Positions 1 through 8,319 of a stretch of DNA of 64,000 nt are shown here, piece by piece. How positions within the stretch are numbered: position 1 is the first letter of the stretch; the number at the start of each line of letters is the position of its first letter. Source of the stretch: JACDAN01 sp963721345 (GTDB taxonomy: Bacteria > Actinomycetota > Thermoleophilia > Gaiellales > Gaiellaceae); the NCBI GenBank assembly GCA_963721345.1, contig CAVRIT010000001.1:1426001-1490000 (forward strand), given 5' to 3'. The notes below the pieces were generated by a model. The model made no database searches. It was given only the letters and a program-made list of their open reading frames with translations, and was not told where the DNA came from. The position numbers and the translations under genes were made by a program.

Positions 1-208
1 GCGTGTCGAGACCGGTCGCGAGCAGCAGGGCGAAGCTCAGGAGCAGGAGGTAGAAGACGAGCCCGAAGGCTGCTGTGTCATAGCGGTAGAAGGTGTCGCG
101 CGCCGGCTCGTCGTCGGACGCCGCGCGACCTCCGAAGGTCATCACGGCCAGGGAGCCGACCAGCAGCCACCAGCCGATCAGACGCCGCTGCACCTGGCGT
201 TCGGTCAT
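1..208 (-). CDS. Membrane protein, partial (3' end outside window)
   Basis: The first 69 codons of a minus-strand gene that runs off the left edge. Its ATG (206-208) overlaps the TGA stop of the preceding PIG-V-like gene in an ATGA junction, so the two are probably co-transcribed and translationally coupled. Two hydrophobic stretches are visible, near residues 13-28 and 49-66, with a polar loop between them containing DDEPARDTFYRYD. No family is recognisable from this fragment. All that can be inferred is an integral membrane protein made together with a glycosyltransferase. Confidence 0.6.
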   Translation of the reverse strand, partial: MTERQVQRRLIGWWLLVGSLAVMTFGGRAASDDEPARDTFYRYDTAAFGLVFYLLLLSFALLLATGLDT

Positions 209-1368
209 GCCACCCATTGCCACAGGGCCCACTGGACGCAAACCAGCCCGAGGAGCATGGCGCTCACCGCGACCATCGGCGTATGGACCCGTTCGCGTTG
301 TCCGAGCGAGGCCAGCGCGAGGAAGAGCGGGAAGACGACGAGGCCGAAGCGCGGCATCGACAGCAGCGGCCAGCGTTCGCTCGGAACGCTCAGCGGAATC
401 GCCAGGCTGAGTGCCGCGAACAGGCCGTAGGGCGCGCCGAACCTTCGCCAGGCGACGACGGTCAGCGCTGCGAAGAGGACGAGGAACGCGAGCTGCTGGA
501 GGTTCACCGCCGCGACTCGATCGGGATCCGCGTCCTGAACCGCGGTCCAGTACCGGGTCGAGTCGGATCCGGAGGCGAGCTGCCGGACTCCCGCCCAGCC
601 GGCGCGGAGGCCTTCCCACAACCCACCCAGCGGCCCGGCCCACGAGAGCTCGCGTGACCAGACGTCCTGGGCGCGAACGAACGCGAACGCGTCACCGACG
701 CGCCACCAGAGGTACAGCGGGTAGAGCGCGAACAGGGCCGGTGCGACGGACAAGCCGAGGAGCGCCTCCCGTCGCCGCGGCACACGCCACGCGATCAGCA
801 CGAGCGCCGGCAGCAAGGCGATCCCCACAGGCCTCGTCAACCAGGCCAGCCCGGCCGCCACCCCCGCGCCGAGGAATCGGCCCCGCTCGGCCAGGACGAA
901 CGACGCAAGAGCGAGGAAGAGGAAGAGCGCTTCGCTGTAGACGGCGCCGAGGAAGATCGCGAACGGGAAGACGGCGAGATAGACGACGGCGCGCCGCGCG
1001 CCGTCGAGTCCGAGGCGCGGAACCGCCAGGCGGTGAAGGAGCGCAAAGGCGCCGAGCGCCGCCGCCAGCGAGACGATTACGCCTGCCAGGACGTAGTGGC
1101 CGAGCAGGATGCGTCCCAGAACGCCGACGAGGAGCGGGTACAGCGGGTAGAAGGCCGCCGCTGCTTCCTCGGTCGCGCCGTAGCCGTCCTCGGCGATCCG
1201 CAGGAACCAGACACTGTCCCAGCGGGCCCACACGTCGACGAGGAAGCCGAGCTCGTTCGTGTACTCGTCGCGGTCCCATCGCGCGGCCTCCGGATGCCGG
1301 TTTGGCTCGAAGGCGAGGTAGGCGAAGGCCACCACGGCCCAGATCGCCGTCCTGCTCCACAGGAACAC
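205..1368 (-). CDS. PIG-V-like mannosyltransferase family membrane protein
   Basis: A 387-residue polytopic membrane protein from a GTG start. Near the N-terminus it carries WDSVWF (50-55), a GY pair (62-63) and FYPLYP (73-78). This arrangement, an acidic WD motif followed by an aromatic-proline loop, is typical of PIG-V/GPI-mannosyltransferase-2-like GT-C enzymes, which transfer sugars from polyprenyl-phosphate donors outside the membrane. About eight to ten further hydrophobic segments follow. A bacterial substrate cannot be named; a cell-envelope glycan or glycolipid is likely from family knowledge. Upstream, TATTCT (1373-1378, minus strand) lies 4 bases from the GTG and may be its -10 box. 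The gene is coupled to the partial membrane gene downstream. Confidence 0.8.
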   Translation of the reverse strand: MFLWSRTAIWAVVAFAYLAFEPNRHPEAARWDRDEYTNELGFLVDVWARWDSVWFLRIAEDGYGATEEAAAAFYPLYPLLVGVLGRILLGHYVLAGVIVSLAAALGAFALLHRLAVPRLGLDGARRAVVYLAVFPFAIFLGAVYSEALFLFLALASFVLAERGRFLGAGVAAGLAWLTRPVGIALLPALVLIAWRVPRRREALLGLSVAPALFALYPLYLWWRVGDAFAFVRAQDVWSRELSWAGPLGGLWEGLRAGWAGVRQLASGSDSTRYWTAVQDADPDRVAAVNLQQLAFLVLFAALTVVAWRRFGAPYGLFAALSLAIPLSVPSERWPLLSMPRFGLVVFPLFLALASLGQRERVHTPMVAVSAMLLGLVCVQWALWQWVA

Positions 1369-1372
1369 GTCG

Positions 1373-1378
1373 AGAATA
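1373..1378 (-). promoter_or_regulatory. Possible -10 box for the PIG-V-like gene
   Basis: TATTCT read on the minus strand, 4 bases before the GTG start at 1368. It fits the TANNNT pattern seen near many starts in this window, but the distance is shorter than usual and no -35 element stands out. Confidence 0.25.
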
Positions 1379-1384
1379 GGGCGG

Positions 1385-1795
1385 ATGGCGCCACGCTACT
1401 TCACGCTGGAGGAGGCAAACGCAGCCCTCGTCGAGCTCCGGCCGCTCGCGGAACGGATGGTCGAGCTACGGCGCGAGCTCGTCGAGGCGCAGAGCACGCG
1501 GGCCGCCCTCGGCGCGCAGGTCGGCACGAACGGGGGCGACCTGACGCCCTCGGACTTCGCCGAAGCCGACGAGGAGCTGGAGCAGGCGGCCTCGGCGCTG
1601 GCTGAGTGCATCGAGCGCATCCAGGCCGCGGGTGTGCTGATCAAGGACCTCGACCGGGGGCTGCTCGACTTCCCGTCGCTCAGGGAGGGCGAGGAGGTCC
1701 TCCTCTGCTGGCACGTGGGAGAGGACGAGATCCGCTACTGGCACGGGTTGGAAGAGGGCTTCCAAGGCCGGAAACCGGTCGACGACGCCGAATAG
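1385..1795 (+). CDS. DUF2203 family protein
   Basis: A 136-residue soluble acidic protein. It starts with the DUF2203 signature YFTLEEANAAL (residues 5-15) and has a long, probably coiled-coil helix (about 20-85). The typical C-terminal block follows: LIKDLDRGLLDFPS, then a CWHVGEDEIRYWHG segment. The family is widespread in Actinobacteria and Firmicutes and has no established function. Length matches the family. It lies 16 bases from the divergent PIG-V-like gene and is followed after 6 bases by the MscS gene, suggesting an operon with the channel and the penicillin-binding protein. Confidence 0.88.
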   Translation: MAPRYFTLEEANAALVELRPLAERMVELRRELVEAQSTRAALGAQVGTNGGDLTPSDFAEADEELEQAASALAECIERIQAAGVLIKDLDRGLLDFPSLREGEEVLLCWHVGEDEIRYWHGLEEGFQGRKPVDDAE

Positions 1796-1801
1796 CGGGG
1801 C

Positions 1802-2518
1802 GTGGATGCCTGGGAACGGCTGATCGTCGTCTGCGCCGTGATCGCCGGCGCGGCGGTGCTCGCGAAGTTCGTCGACATGCGGATGGCCCGGCGCGAGCTT
1901 CAGCCGCGGGCCGAAACCCGCTACCGCGTCCTCCGGCGCAGCATCATGGGCGCGATCATCTTCATCGGCGTCCTCTCGGCGCTGCTCGTGATTCCCCAGG
2001 TCAGGGCGATCGCGGGCGGACTGCTCGCGTCCTCGGCGATCCTCGGCCTCGTCATCGGCTTCGCGGCCCAGCGGACACTCGCGAACTTCGTCGCCGGCGT
2101 GATGATCGGCCTCGCCCAGCCGATCCGCCTCGGGGACCGTGTCGCAGTTGCCGAAGGAGAAGGCGTGGTCGAGGAGATCGGGCTCGTCTACACGCGGATC
2201 AAGCAGGACGACCGCACGCGGCTCGTGATCCCGAACGACCGGCTCGCCTCGGATACCATCAAGAACTCGACGATCGTGACCCGGGAGCGGCTGGCCGAGA
2301 TCACGGTGCCGGTACCCCGAGACAAGGATTTGCAGACCGTGGTCGACCTCCTCAAAGACGTTGCGACACCCTCCGAGCTTCTCGTCACTGGGCTGAACGG
2401 CGACGCCGTGATCACGCTGCGCAGCCGGGCCGACGACGAGGAGGCTGCGCGCCGGCTCGAGAGTGAGCTGCGGCTGAGCGTGCACAGCCGGCTGCGCGAC
2501 GCCGGCGTCTACAAATGA
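1802..2518 (+). CDS. Small mechanosensitive channel, MscS family
   Basis: A 238-residue protein from a GTG start. Transmembrane segments lie near residues 5-22 and 47-66. A third, glycine/alanine-rich pore helix (72-105, with GFAAQRTLANFVAGV) is the family hallmark. The beta domain follows, with PIRLGDRV (107-114), GVVEEIGLVYTRI and the VIPND motif (142-146). The carboxy-terminal domain is short. MscS channels open under membrane tension and release solutes during hypo-osmotic shock. The gene overlaps the penicillin-binding protein gene by ATGA, so channel and wall synthase are coupled. The family call is firm; gating properties cannot be read from sequence. Confidence 0.92.
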   Translation: MDAWERLIVVCAVIAGAAVLAKFVDMRMARRELQPRAETRYRVLRRSIMGAIIFIGVLSALLVIPQVRAIAGGLLASSAILGLVIGFAAQRTLANFVAGVMIGLAQPIRLGDRVAVAEGEGVVEEIGLVYTRIKQDDRTRLVIPNDRLASDTIKNSTIVTRERLAEITVPVPRDKDLQTVVDLLKDVATPSELLVTGLNGDAVITLRSRADDEEAARRLESELRLSVHSRLRDAGVYK

Positions 2519-4701
2519 GCCCGTCCGAACGGCGCCGCCTTCGTGCGGCGGAGCTCGAGGAGGACGGCTTTCGGCGCCGAGCCAGGCGTCGGCGCCGCCG
2601 GGATCGCGCCAAGCACCGCCGCAAGATCGCGATCATCGGCGCGCTGCTCGTCGTCATGCTCGCGCTGGTCGCTGCGGGCGGCATCACCGGCGCGGCCACG
2701 GTTGCGCCTCGGTGCGACCTCGACAAGCTGAGGCCGGTCGAAATCGGCCAGAACTCGTTCGTCTACGCCGCCGACGGATCGCTGCTCGGCTCGATCCCGG
2801 CGGAGAAGAACCGTCAGCCCGTCGCGCTCAACCGCATCAGCAAGTGGATGCGGCTGGCGACGATCGCGATCGAGGATCGCCGCTTCTACAAGCACAGCGG
2901 CATCGACCTCGAGGGCATCGCCCGCGCGCTGGCTGCGGACGTCCGCGCCGGGAAGGTCGTCGAGGGCGGCTCGACGATCACGCAGCAGCTCGTCCGCAAC
3001 CTCTACATCAGTCGTGAGGTCACCTTCGAGCGGAAGCTGATCGAGGCCTGCCTCGCTGTCCGGCTGAACAACCGGCGTTCGAAGGGGTGGATCCTCGAGA
3101 GCTACCTCAACACCGTCTACTACGGCGCGCACGCGTACGGCGTCCAGGCCGCGTCGCAGACGTACTTCTCGAAGCCGGCGTGGAAGCTCGGCCTCGGCCA
3201 GTCGGCGCTTCTCGCCGGGCTGACGCACGCCCCGTCCGTCTACGACCCGCTGAACAAGCCGGCCTCCGCGCTCAGGCGACGCGACCAGGTTCTGCAGGCG
3301 ATGCTCGCCAACGGTGCGATCACGCAGCGGCAGTACGCGGCCGCGATTGCCGATCGCCAGCTCCGGCTCCGGCCCGGGAAGGTCTACACGCGAATTCGCG
3401 AGCCGTACTTCTTCAGCTTCGTCCGCGAGCAGCTGATCGCCCAGTACGGGGCGAACACCGTGCGCTCCGGAGGCTTGCGTGTCTACACAACGATCGACCG
3501 GCGCTTCCAGCAGCAGGCGCGGAACGCCATCCTCCGGACGCTGCCGTACCGGGACGACCCCGCTGCGGCGATCGTGTCGATCAACCCGGCGAACGGTGCG
3601 ATCCGCGCGATGGCGGCGGTGACGCCAGGGCGGCGGGGGAACCAGTTCAACCTCGCCTCACAGGCGCGGCGCCAGGCCGGCTCGACGTTCAAGACGTTCG
3701 TCCTGGCGGCCGCGGTGGCCGAGGGTGTCGACCCCGACTCGACGTTCTACACCTCATCGCCGTTCCGCTACCAGCCCGACCCGCTGAGCGAGCCCTGGGA
3801 AGTGACCGTCTACGACAAGACGAGCTACCTCGGCTCGACCTCGATCTCGCGCGCGACGCTCGCCTCCGACAACACTGTCTTCGCGCAGCTCACCCTCGAC
3901 CTCGGGCCGGAGAAGGTGGCCGCGATGGCCCATCGCCTGGGAGTTCGCTCGAACCTGAAGACGAAGGAGGGCGTGTACGTCCCGTCGCTCGGTCTCGGCT
4001 CGGCGGGCGTGTCGCCGTTGGACATGGCTTCGGCGTACGCAACGCTGGCGGCGGGCGGCATCTACTCGGAGCCGATGGCGATCCGCAAGGTCGTCCTCCC
4101 GATTCACGGCGGCACCGTCGACACCGATGCCGGCTGGGGCAAACCCCAGCGCCGCCGCGTGATCGCGGACTGGGTCGCCGACGAGATCAACGAGATCCTC
4201 GAGGACAACGTCGACCAGGGCACGGGCACCGGGGCGGGAATCTTCTTCGACCGGCCTACCGCGGGAAAGACGGGCACGACCGACGACCACACGGACGCCT
4301 GGTTCTGCGGTTACACGCCGAATCTCTCGACGACGGTGTGGGTCGGGTATCCGCAGGCGCAGATCCCGATGGAGAACGTCCACGGGATCTCCGTGGCGGG
4401 CGGCACCTTCCCGGCGACGATCTGGAACCTCTTCATGCGCTCGGCGATCGGGAACACGCCGGCGGTGGAGTTCCCGGAGCCGCAGTCCGAGCCGGAGTGG
4501 AGCGAGTTCGACAGCGGCCAGTACGCGAACGACTACGACGAGGACTACACCCCCTACTACCCGCCGTCCCCGTCCCCCGAGCCCCCGCCGTCCCCCGAGC
4601 CCGCGCCGCCCGCTCCGCCGCCCCCACCCGCGCCGGAGCCGCAGCCCGAGCCTGGGCCGACTCCCCCGCCTCCGCCTCAGCCCCCGCCCCGCGACGAGTA
4701 G
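2515..4701 (+). CDS. Bifunctional class A penicillin-binding protein (transglycosylase/transpeptidase)
   Basis: A 728-residue class A PBP. It has a basic cytoplasmic tail (1-37), one membrane anchor (about 38-60) and a GT51 transglycosylase domain with the EDRRFYKHSGID block (catalytic Glu120) and GGSTITQQ (151-158). The transpeptidase domain has S390-T-F-K393, an SDN triad (LASDNTVF) and KTGTT starting at K585. It polymerises and cross-links peptidoglycan on the outer face of the membrane. The last roughly 55 residues form a Pro/Glu-rich tail (PPSPSPEPPPSPEP) of low complexity, which may span or bind the wall. The start ATG overlaps the mscS stop. Confidence 0.96.
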   Translation: MSPSERRRLRAAELEEDGFRRRARRRRRRDRAKHRRKIAIIGALLVVMLALVAAGGITGAATVAPRCDLDKLRPVEIGQNSFVYAADGSLLGSIPAEKNRQPVALNRISKWMRLATIAIEDRRFYKHSGIDLEGIARALAADVRAGKVVEGGSTITQQLVRNLYISREVTFERKLIEACLAVRLNNRRSKGWILESYLNTVYYGAHAYGVQAASQTYFSKPAWKLGLGQSALLAGLTHAPSVYDPLNKPASALRRRDQVLQAMLANGAITQRQYAAAIADRQLRLRPGKVYTRIREPYFFSFVREQLIAQYGANTVRSGGLRVYTTIDRRFQQQARNAILRTLPYRDDPAAAIVSINPANGAIRAMAAVTPGRRGNQFNLASQARRQAGSTFKTFVLAAAVAEGVDPDSTFYTSSPFRYQPDPLSEPWEVTVYDKTSYLGSTSISRATLASDNTVFAQLTLDLGPEKVAAMAHRLGVRSNLKTKEGVYVPSLGLGSAGVSPLDMASAYATLAAGGIYSEPMAIRKVVLPIHGGTVDTDAGWGKPQRRRVIADWVADEINEILEDNVDQGTGTGAGIFFDRPTAGKTGTTDDHTDAWFCGYTPNLSTTVWVGYPQAQIPMENVHGISVAGGTFPATIWNLFMRSAIGNTPAVEFPEPQSEPEWSEFDSGQYANDYDEDYTPYYPPSPSPEPPPSPEPAPPAPPPPPAPEPQPEPGPTPPPPPQPPPRDE

Positions 4702-4771
4702 CCGGCCCGATCTTCGCGCCGCGCTGCGCGCGAGCGCGCTCCTGACGCCGGTCTACCTCGCTGCGGCCGCG

Positions 4772-5986
4772 ATGCCTCAGGGTGGCCTCTTCCGCGGCCG
4801 CGAATACCGCGACGTCGGCCTCTACGGGGAGTACGCCCAGGGCTTCCTCGACGGTCGAATTCCCTATCGCGACGTCTTCGTCGAGTACCCGCCGGGCGCG
4901 TTCGCCGTGCTCGTGCCGCCGGCACTCCTCTCGGAGGACGCGTACCGGCACGCGTTCAAGGCGCTCATGGCGCTTGTCGGGATCGCGACGCTGGTCGTGG
5001 CCGCGCTGATCCTCGCTCGGCTCGGCGCCGGGCGGGCTCGTCTCTACGGCGCGCTGGCTGCGATCGCGCTCGCGCCGCTCGCGCTCGGGCCGGTGTCGCT
5101 CAACACCTACGACCCGTGGCCGGCGCTGCTCGTCGCGGCTTCGGTGTGCGCCCTGCTCTACGCGCGGCCCGTGCTTGCCTTCGGCCTGCTCGGTCTCGCC
5201 GTCACCGCGAAGCTCTACCCGGGCGCGCTCCTGCCGCTCTTCTGTCTCGCGGTCTGGCCGCGGGCTCTGACGCGTCCGCTGCTTGCCTTTGCCGCGGTCG
5301 TTGCCGCTGCTTTCGCGCCGTTTGCGGTCGTCGGCTGGGACGGCGTGTGGGCGAGCCTCGAGGCGCAGGGCGGGCGCGCTCTTCAGCTCGAGAGCCTCGG
5401 CGGAGCCCTTCTCGGTACCGCCGACCGGCTCGGCCTCTACGACGCGTCGGTCGTCACGGGATCGACCGCCGCGCTCTCGCGCGACCTCGCGGGATCGCTG
5501 CCGGACGCCTTCGCGTGGGGGACGTCTGTGCTCCAGGCGGCTGCTGTTGCCGGCGCAGCGTGGCTCTTTGCCCGCGGCCGGCGCGACGGTGAGCGCATCG
5601 TCGCGGGCGCCGCGGCGACCCTCGCCGGCTTCCTCGCGTTCTCACGGTTCATCTCGCCGCAGTACCTCGTCTGGCTCGTGCCGCTCGTGCCGCTCGTGGC
5701 CCCTCCGCTCGGCGTGGTCGCTACCGCCGTTCTCGCGACCGCGATGCTGCTCGGGCAGCTGTGGTTCTTCCACTACCGGGACGTCTTCGCGCTTGAGGGG
5801 ACCGTCTGGCTCGTCGTCCTGCGGGATGCGCTGCTCGTTGCTCTCTACGGCGTGCTGGTGGCCGCCGTCCTGCGCCTCAGGACGAAGACGCCGTCCTCCT
5901 CGAGCACCGTCGACCAGTCGCCGCTTGCGAGGAGCGCTGCCAGTGGGATCCCAGCGGTGGACGGCGACGAGCGCCGATCGAGATAG
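4772..5986 (+). CDS. GT87-type (DUF2029) polyprenyl-phosphate mannosyltransferase-like membrane protein
   Basis: A polytopic protein of at least 404 residues. The motif RDVGLYGEYAQGF, then GRIPYRDVFVEYPPGAF, is typical of the GT87/DUF2029 GT-C family, which uses polyprenyl-phospho-sugars in envelope glycan assembly. About ten hydrophobic segments follow. The start is doubtful. ATG 4772 is the first canonical start, but the same frame upstream encodes a hydrophobic helix (ASALLTPVYLAAAAM) that would complete the expected first transmembrane segment; CTG 4724 is a possible start. The 3' end also overlaps the convergent DUF2079 gene by 142 bases, and the last roughly 45 residues look like antisense of that gene rather than family sequence. 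Confidence 0.78.
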   Translation: MPQGGLFRGREYRDVGLYGEYAQGFLDGRIPYRDVFVEYPPGAFAVLVPPALLSEDAYRHAFKALMALVGIATLVVAALILARLGAGRARLYGALAAIALAPLALGPVSLNTYDPWPALLVAASVCALLYARPVLAFGLLGLAVTAKLYPGALLPLFCLAVWPRALTRPLLAFAAVVAAAFAPFAVVGWDGVWASLEAQGGRALQLESLGGALLGTADRLGLYDASVVTGSTAALSRDLAGSLPDAFAWGTSVLQAAAVAGAAWLFARGRRDGERIVAGAAATLAGFLAFSRFISPQYLVWLVPLVPLVAPPLGVVATAVLATAMLLGQLWFFHYRDVFALEGTVWLVVLRDALLVALYGVLVAAVLRLRTKTPSSSSTVDQSPLARSAASGIPAVDGDERRSR

Positions 5987-7254
5987 GACGCGCGGCGAAG
6001 GTCGACCGCGACCCATTCGGCTTCGCGGATGACGGGGAAGCTGAGGATGCGGCGGCGCGCAGAGAGATGGGCGCCGAGGCCGTTCGTGCTGCTGACCGGA
6101 GCGCCCGCGGGGATCAGGGCGATGGCTCGGGCCGCGATGCGGTCGTGCGCCGATCTGCGGTCCGGGACGAGCTCGCCCTCACGCAGGGGGCCGACGAGCA
6201 CCGCGCCCAGGAGCGACGCGACGAGCACGACCGGGGCGAGGCGGGGACGGCGGGCGACGCCGAACACGGCTCCGGCGACGAGGAAGGGAACGATCGGCGC
6301 GGTGTAGTGGAACTCGATCGACGTCTGGGTCGAGACGTCCGAGAGGACGTTGGCGGCGAGCTCCGGCAGCGCGCCGAGGAGTACGAGCGGCGCGGCCAGG
6401 AACGCTGCGGCGAGCGGGAGCGCCAGCTCGAGGATGTAGGCGAGGTCGCGGCCCTCGGTGATCGCGTCGAGGATGACGAGTGGATCGGTGACGGCCGTCT
6501 TCGCGATCCCGCCGAGCGACCCGCCGACGGCGTCGTAGCGTTCGAAGAAGGCCGACGACTCGCCGCTGCGGAAGTGCGGGATCACGACGCTGAGGAAGAA
6601 GAGGCCCAGCGCCGCGCCGGCGACGGCAAGCGCGGTGCCCGCCAGGCGCCGCCGGCGCGAGACCGCGTACCACACCCCGAGCCCGGCGATCGCCAGCGCC
6701 ACCTCCTCCTTCGTCAGCGCGGCGAGGCCGAGGAACGGCAGAGCCGCGAGGAGGCGTCCCTCGTCCAGGTACCACACGGCGTAGAGCAGAAGCGGGCAGG
6801 CGAAGGCGACCGCGTGGAACTCGTCGAGTGCGAGCCACTGGACCGGCGGGTAGACGAGGTAGGCGATGCCCAGCAGGGCCGCCGCACGCTCCGAGCGCAG
6901 GTGCTTCCGAGCCAGCCAGAAGACGGGCAGCGCGCCCAGCGCGATCGCCGCCGCCTGGACGACGAGCAGCAACGCCGGGCTCGGCCACGCCCACCACAGC
7001 GGCGCGAACGCGGCCAACAGCGGGTCGACGTGCGCGCCGAGGCGGTTGACTTGCTCGCCGCTCAGGTCCGTCACCTCCAGCGGGCGGCCTTCGGCCGTGG
7101 ACCAGACGGCCTGAACCATGTTGCCGAGGTCGAACCGGCCTGTCTCGAAGGCGTGATGCTCGAGCGCAGCGAGCGTGCCGAAGCCGGCGACGTAGACGGC
7201 CATCCCCGCCCACACCGCGCCCGCGGGGGTGAGCGCCCGGCGCCATCGGATCAC
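5845..7254 (-). CDS. DUF2079 family membrane protein
   Basis: A 469-residue polytopic protein starting at GTG 7254, which overlaps the stop of the upstream GT4 gene in a GTGA junction. An early HHAFETGRFDLGNMVQAVW block and then a GAHVDPLL segment are the DUF2079 signature, followed by LALDEFHAVAFACPLL and many hydrophobic helices. The C-terminal segment (LLASGDWSTVLEEDGVFVL) is typical of the family and ends with charged residues. DUF2079 proteins resemble GT-C glycosyltransferases, but their reaction is not established. Position in a GT2/GT4/DUF2079 minus-strand operon suggests a role in envelope polysaccharide or glycolipid assembly. Confidence 0.85.
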   Translation of the reverse strand: MIRWRRALTPAGAVWAGMAVYVAGFGTLAALEHHAFETGRFDLGNMVQAVWSTAEGRPLEVTDLSGEQVNRLGAHVDPLLAAFAPLWWAWPSPALLLVVQAAAIALGALPVFWLARKHLRSERAAALLGIAYLVYPPVQWLALDEFHAVAFACPLLLYAVWYLDEGRLLAALPFLGLAALTKEEVALAIAGLGVWYAVSRRRRLAGTALAVAGAALGLFFLSVVIPHFRSGESSAFFERYDAVGGSLGGIAKTAVTDPLVILDAITEGRDLAYILELALPLAAAFLAAPLVLLGALPELAANVLSDVSTQTSIEFHYTAPIVPFLVAGAVFGVARRPRLAPVVLVASLLGAVLVGPLREGELVPDRRSAHDRIAARAIALIPAGAPVSSTNGLGAHLSARRRILSFPVIREAEWVAVDLRRASYLDRRSSPSTAGIPLAALLASGDWSTVLEEDGVFVLRRRTAATSTP

Positions 7255-8315
7255 AGGAGGCTCTCGATCAGCGACCGCCAGCGGGCTCCCAGCACCTCTT
7301 CGCTCGCGCGCTCTCGGTAGGTCGCCAGTCCGGCCTCCCCGAGACGCCGGCCCAACGCAGGATCGCCGGTCAGTCGGCGCAACGCCCCGGCGAGCGCGGC
7401 CGGGTCCCCAGGTGGGACGAGCAGCGCGTTCTCCTCGTCTGTCAACAGCTCGCGCGCTGCAGCGGTGTCCGCCGTCACGAGCGGCACGCCGCAGGCGAGA
7501 GCCTGGAACGCCTTGTTCGGGATCACGCGGGCGGCTTTGTCCGAGCGTCCGAAGATTCCGAGCGCGCACGCGGCGCGCCGCAACTCGCCCGGGAGGCGCT
7601 CGTACTCCACCCAGGGTGCCCACTCGACATTCTCCGGCCGCGCGTCGAGTAGCGGCTGGAGCTGCCCGCTCCCGATCACGCGCACCCGGACCTCCGGTGC
7701 GAGCCGCGCGGCCTCCAAGATCGTCTCGAGGCCGTGCAGCGGAATGAGCTTGCCGACAAAGAGCGCCGTCGGTGGGCCTTCCGGGCTCCAGCCTGGTCCG
7801 AAGACACGCTCCTCCGCGCCGACGAGACACACGGGGACGCGCTCTCGCGGGATCCCCGCGAGCTCGGCGAGGAAGTCGGCGTTCGCATCGGTGTCCGCGA
7901 CGACCAGGTCCGCAGCCCGGAGCGCGCGACGATCGATCGCCTGGAGCAGGCGGGCGGGCAGCGACCCGCGACGGAAGCGCCCGCGGTCGCCGACGAAGGT
8001 GTCGACGAGCGAGACGAGCGGGTTGAAGACGACGGGTCGCCCTCGCGCAAAGCGCCGCGCCGCCGGGAGGTCGAAGTGGCCGGGATAGCCGACGAGGACC
8101 GCATCTACATCCTCCGAACGCGCACGGAGCAAGCGAAGCTCGGCCCGAGCGAGGCGTGGAAGGACGCGGGCTCCCGCGTTCCACTTCTGCTCTTGCCCCT
8201 CCCACACGGCCTCGTGCCGCTCGACGACCTCGACACCGGCGCGACGCAGGCACGACACCACCTGGGCGTTGCGCGGGTAGCGGCGCTCGTAGGTCCCGAA
8301 GTAGGCGACCCGCAC
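7251..8315 (-). CDS. Glycosyltransferase family 4 (GT-B fold)
   Basis: A 354-residue soluble protein with a GTG start. The N-terminal half begins MRVAYFGTYERRYPRN and contains VLVGYPGHFD. The C-terminal Rossmann half has LFVGKLIPLHGLETILEAA, then VEWAPWVEYERLP and IPNKAFQALACGVPLVTAD. The last replaces the usual E-x7-E donor-binding loop with a K/A-containing form common in GT4 proteins. It probably transfers a nucleotide-activated sugar at the cytoplasmic membrane. It sits between a GT2 and a DUF2079 gene, with 4-base gaps or overlaps, which supports a shared glycan pathway. The acceptor is unknown. Confidence 0.85.
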   Translation of the reverse strand: MRVAYFGTYERRYPRNAQVVSCLRRAGVEVVERHEAVWEGQEQKWNAGARVLPRLARAELRLLRARSEDVDAVLVGYPGHFDLPAARRFARGRPVVFNPLVSLVDTFVGDRGRFRRGSLPARLLQAIDRRALRAADLVVADTDANADFLAELAGIPRERVPVCLVGAEERVFGPGWSPEGPPTALFVGKLIPLHGLETILEAARLAPEVRVRVIGSGQLQPLLDARPENVEWAPWVEYERLPGELRRAACALGIFGRSDKAARVIPNKAFQALACGVPLVTADTAAARELLTDEENALLVPPGDPAALAGALRRLTGDPALGRRLGEAGLATYRERASEEVLGARWRSLIESLL

Positions 8316-8319
8316 GCGG

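Noticed and set aside
3087..4745. 552-codon open frame overlapping the penicillin-binding protein gene
   Set aside because: The product is a low-complexity Arg/Ala/Pro sequence; the overlapping frame encodes intact GT51 and transpeptidase motifs.
5845..8253. One 802-codon minus-strand frame spanning GT4 and DUF2079 genes
   Set aside because: Its first part is an out-of-frame reading of the GT4 gene. DUF2079 starts at GTG 7254 with a GTGA junction, so no fusion protein is proposed.
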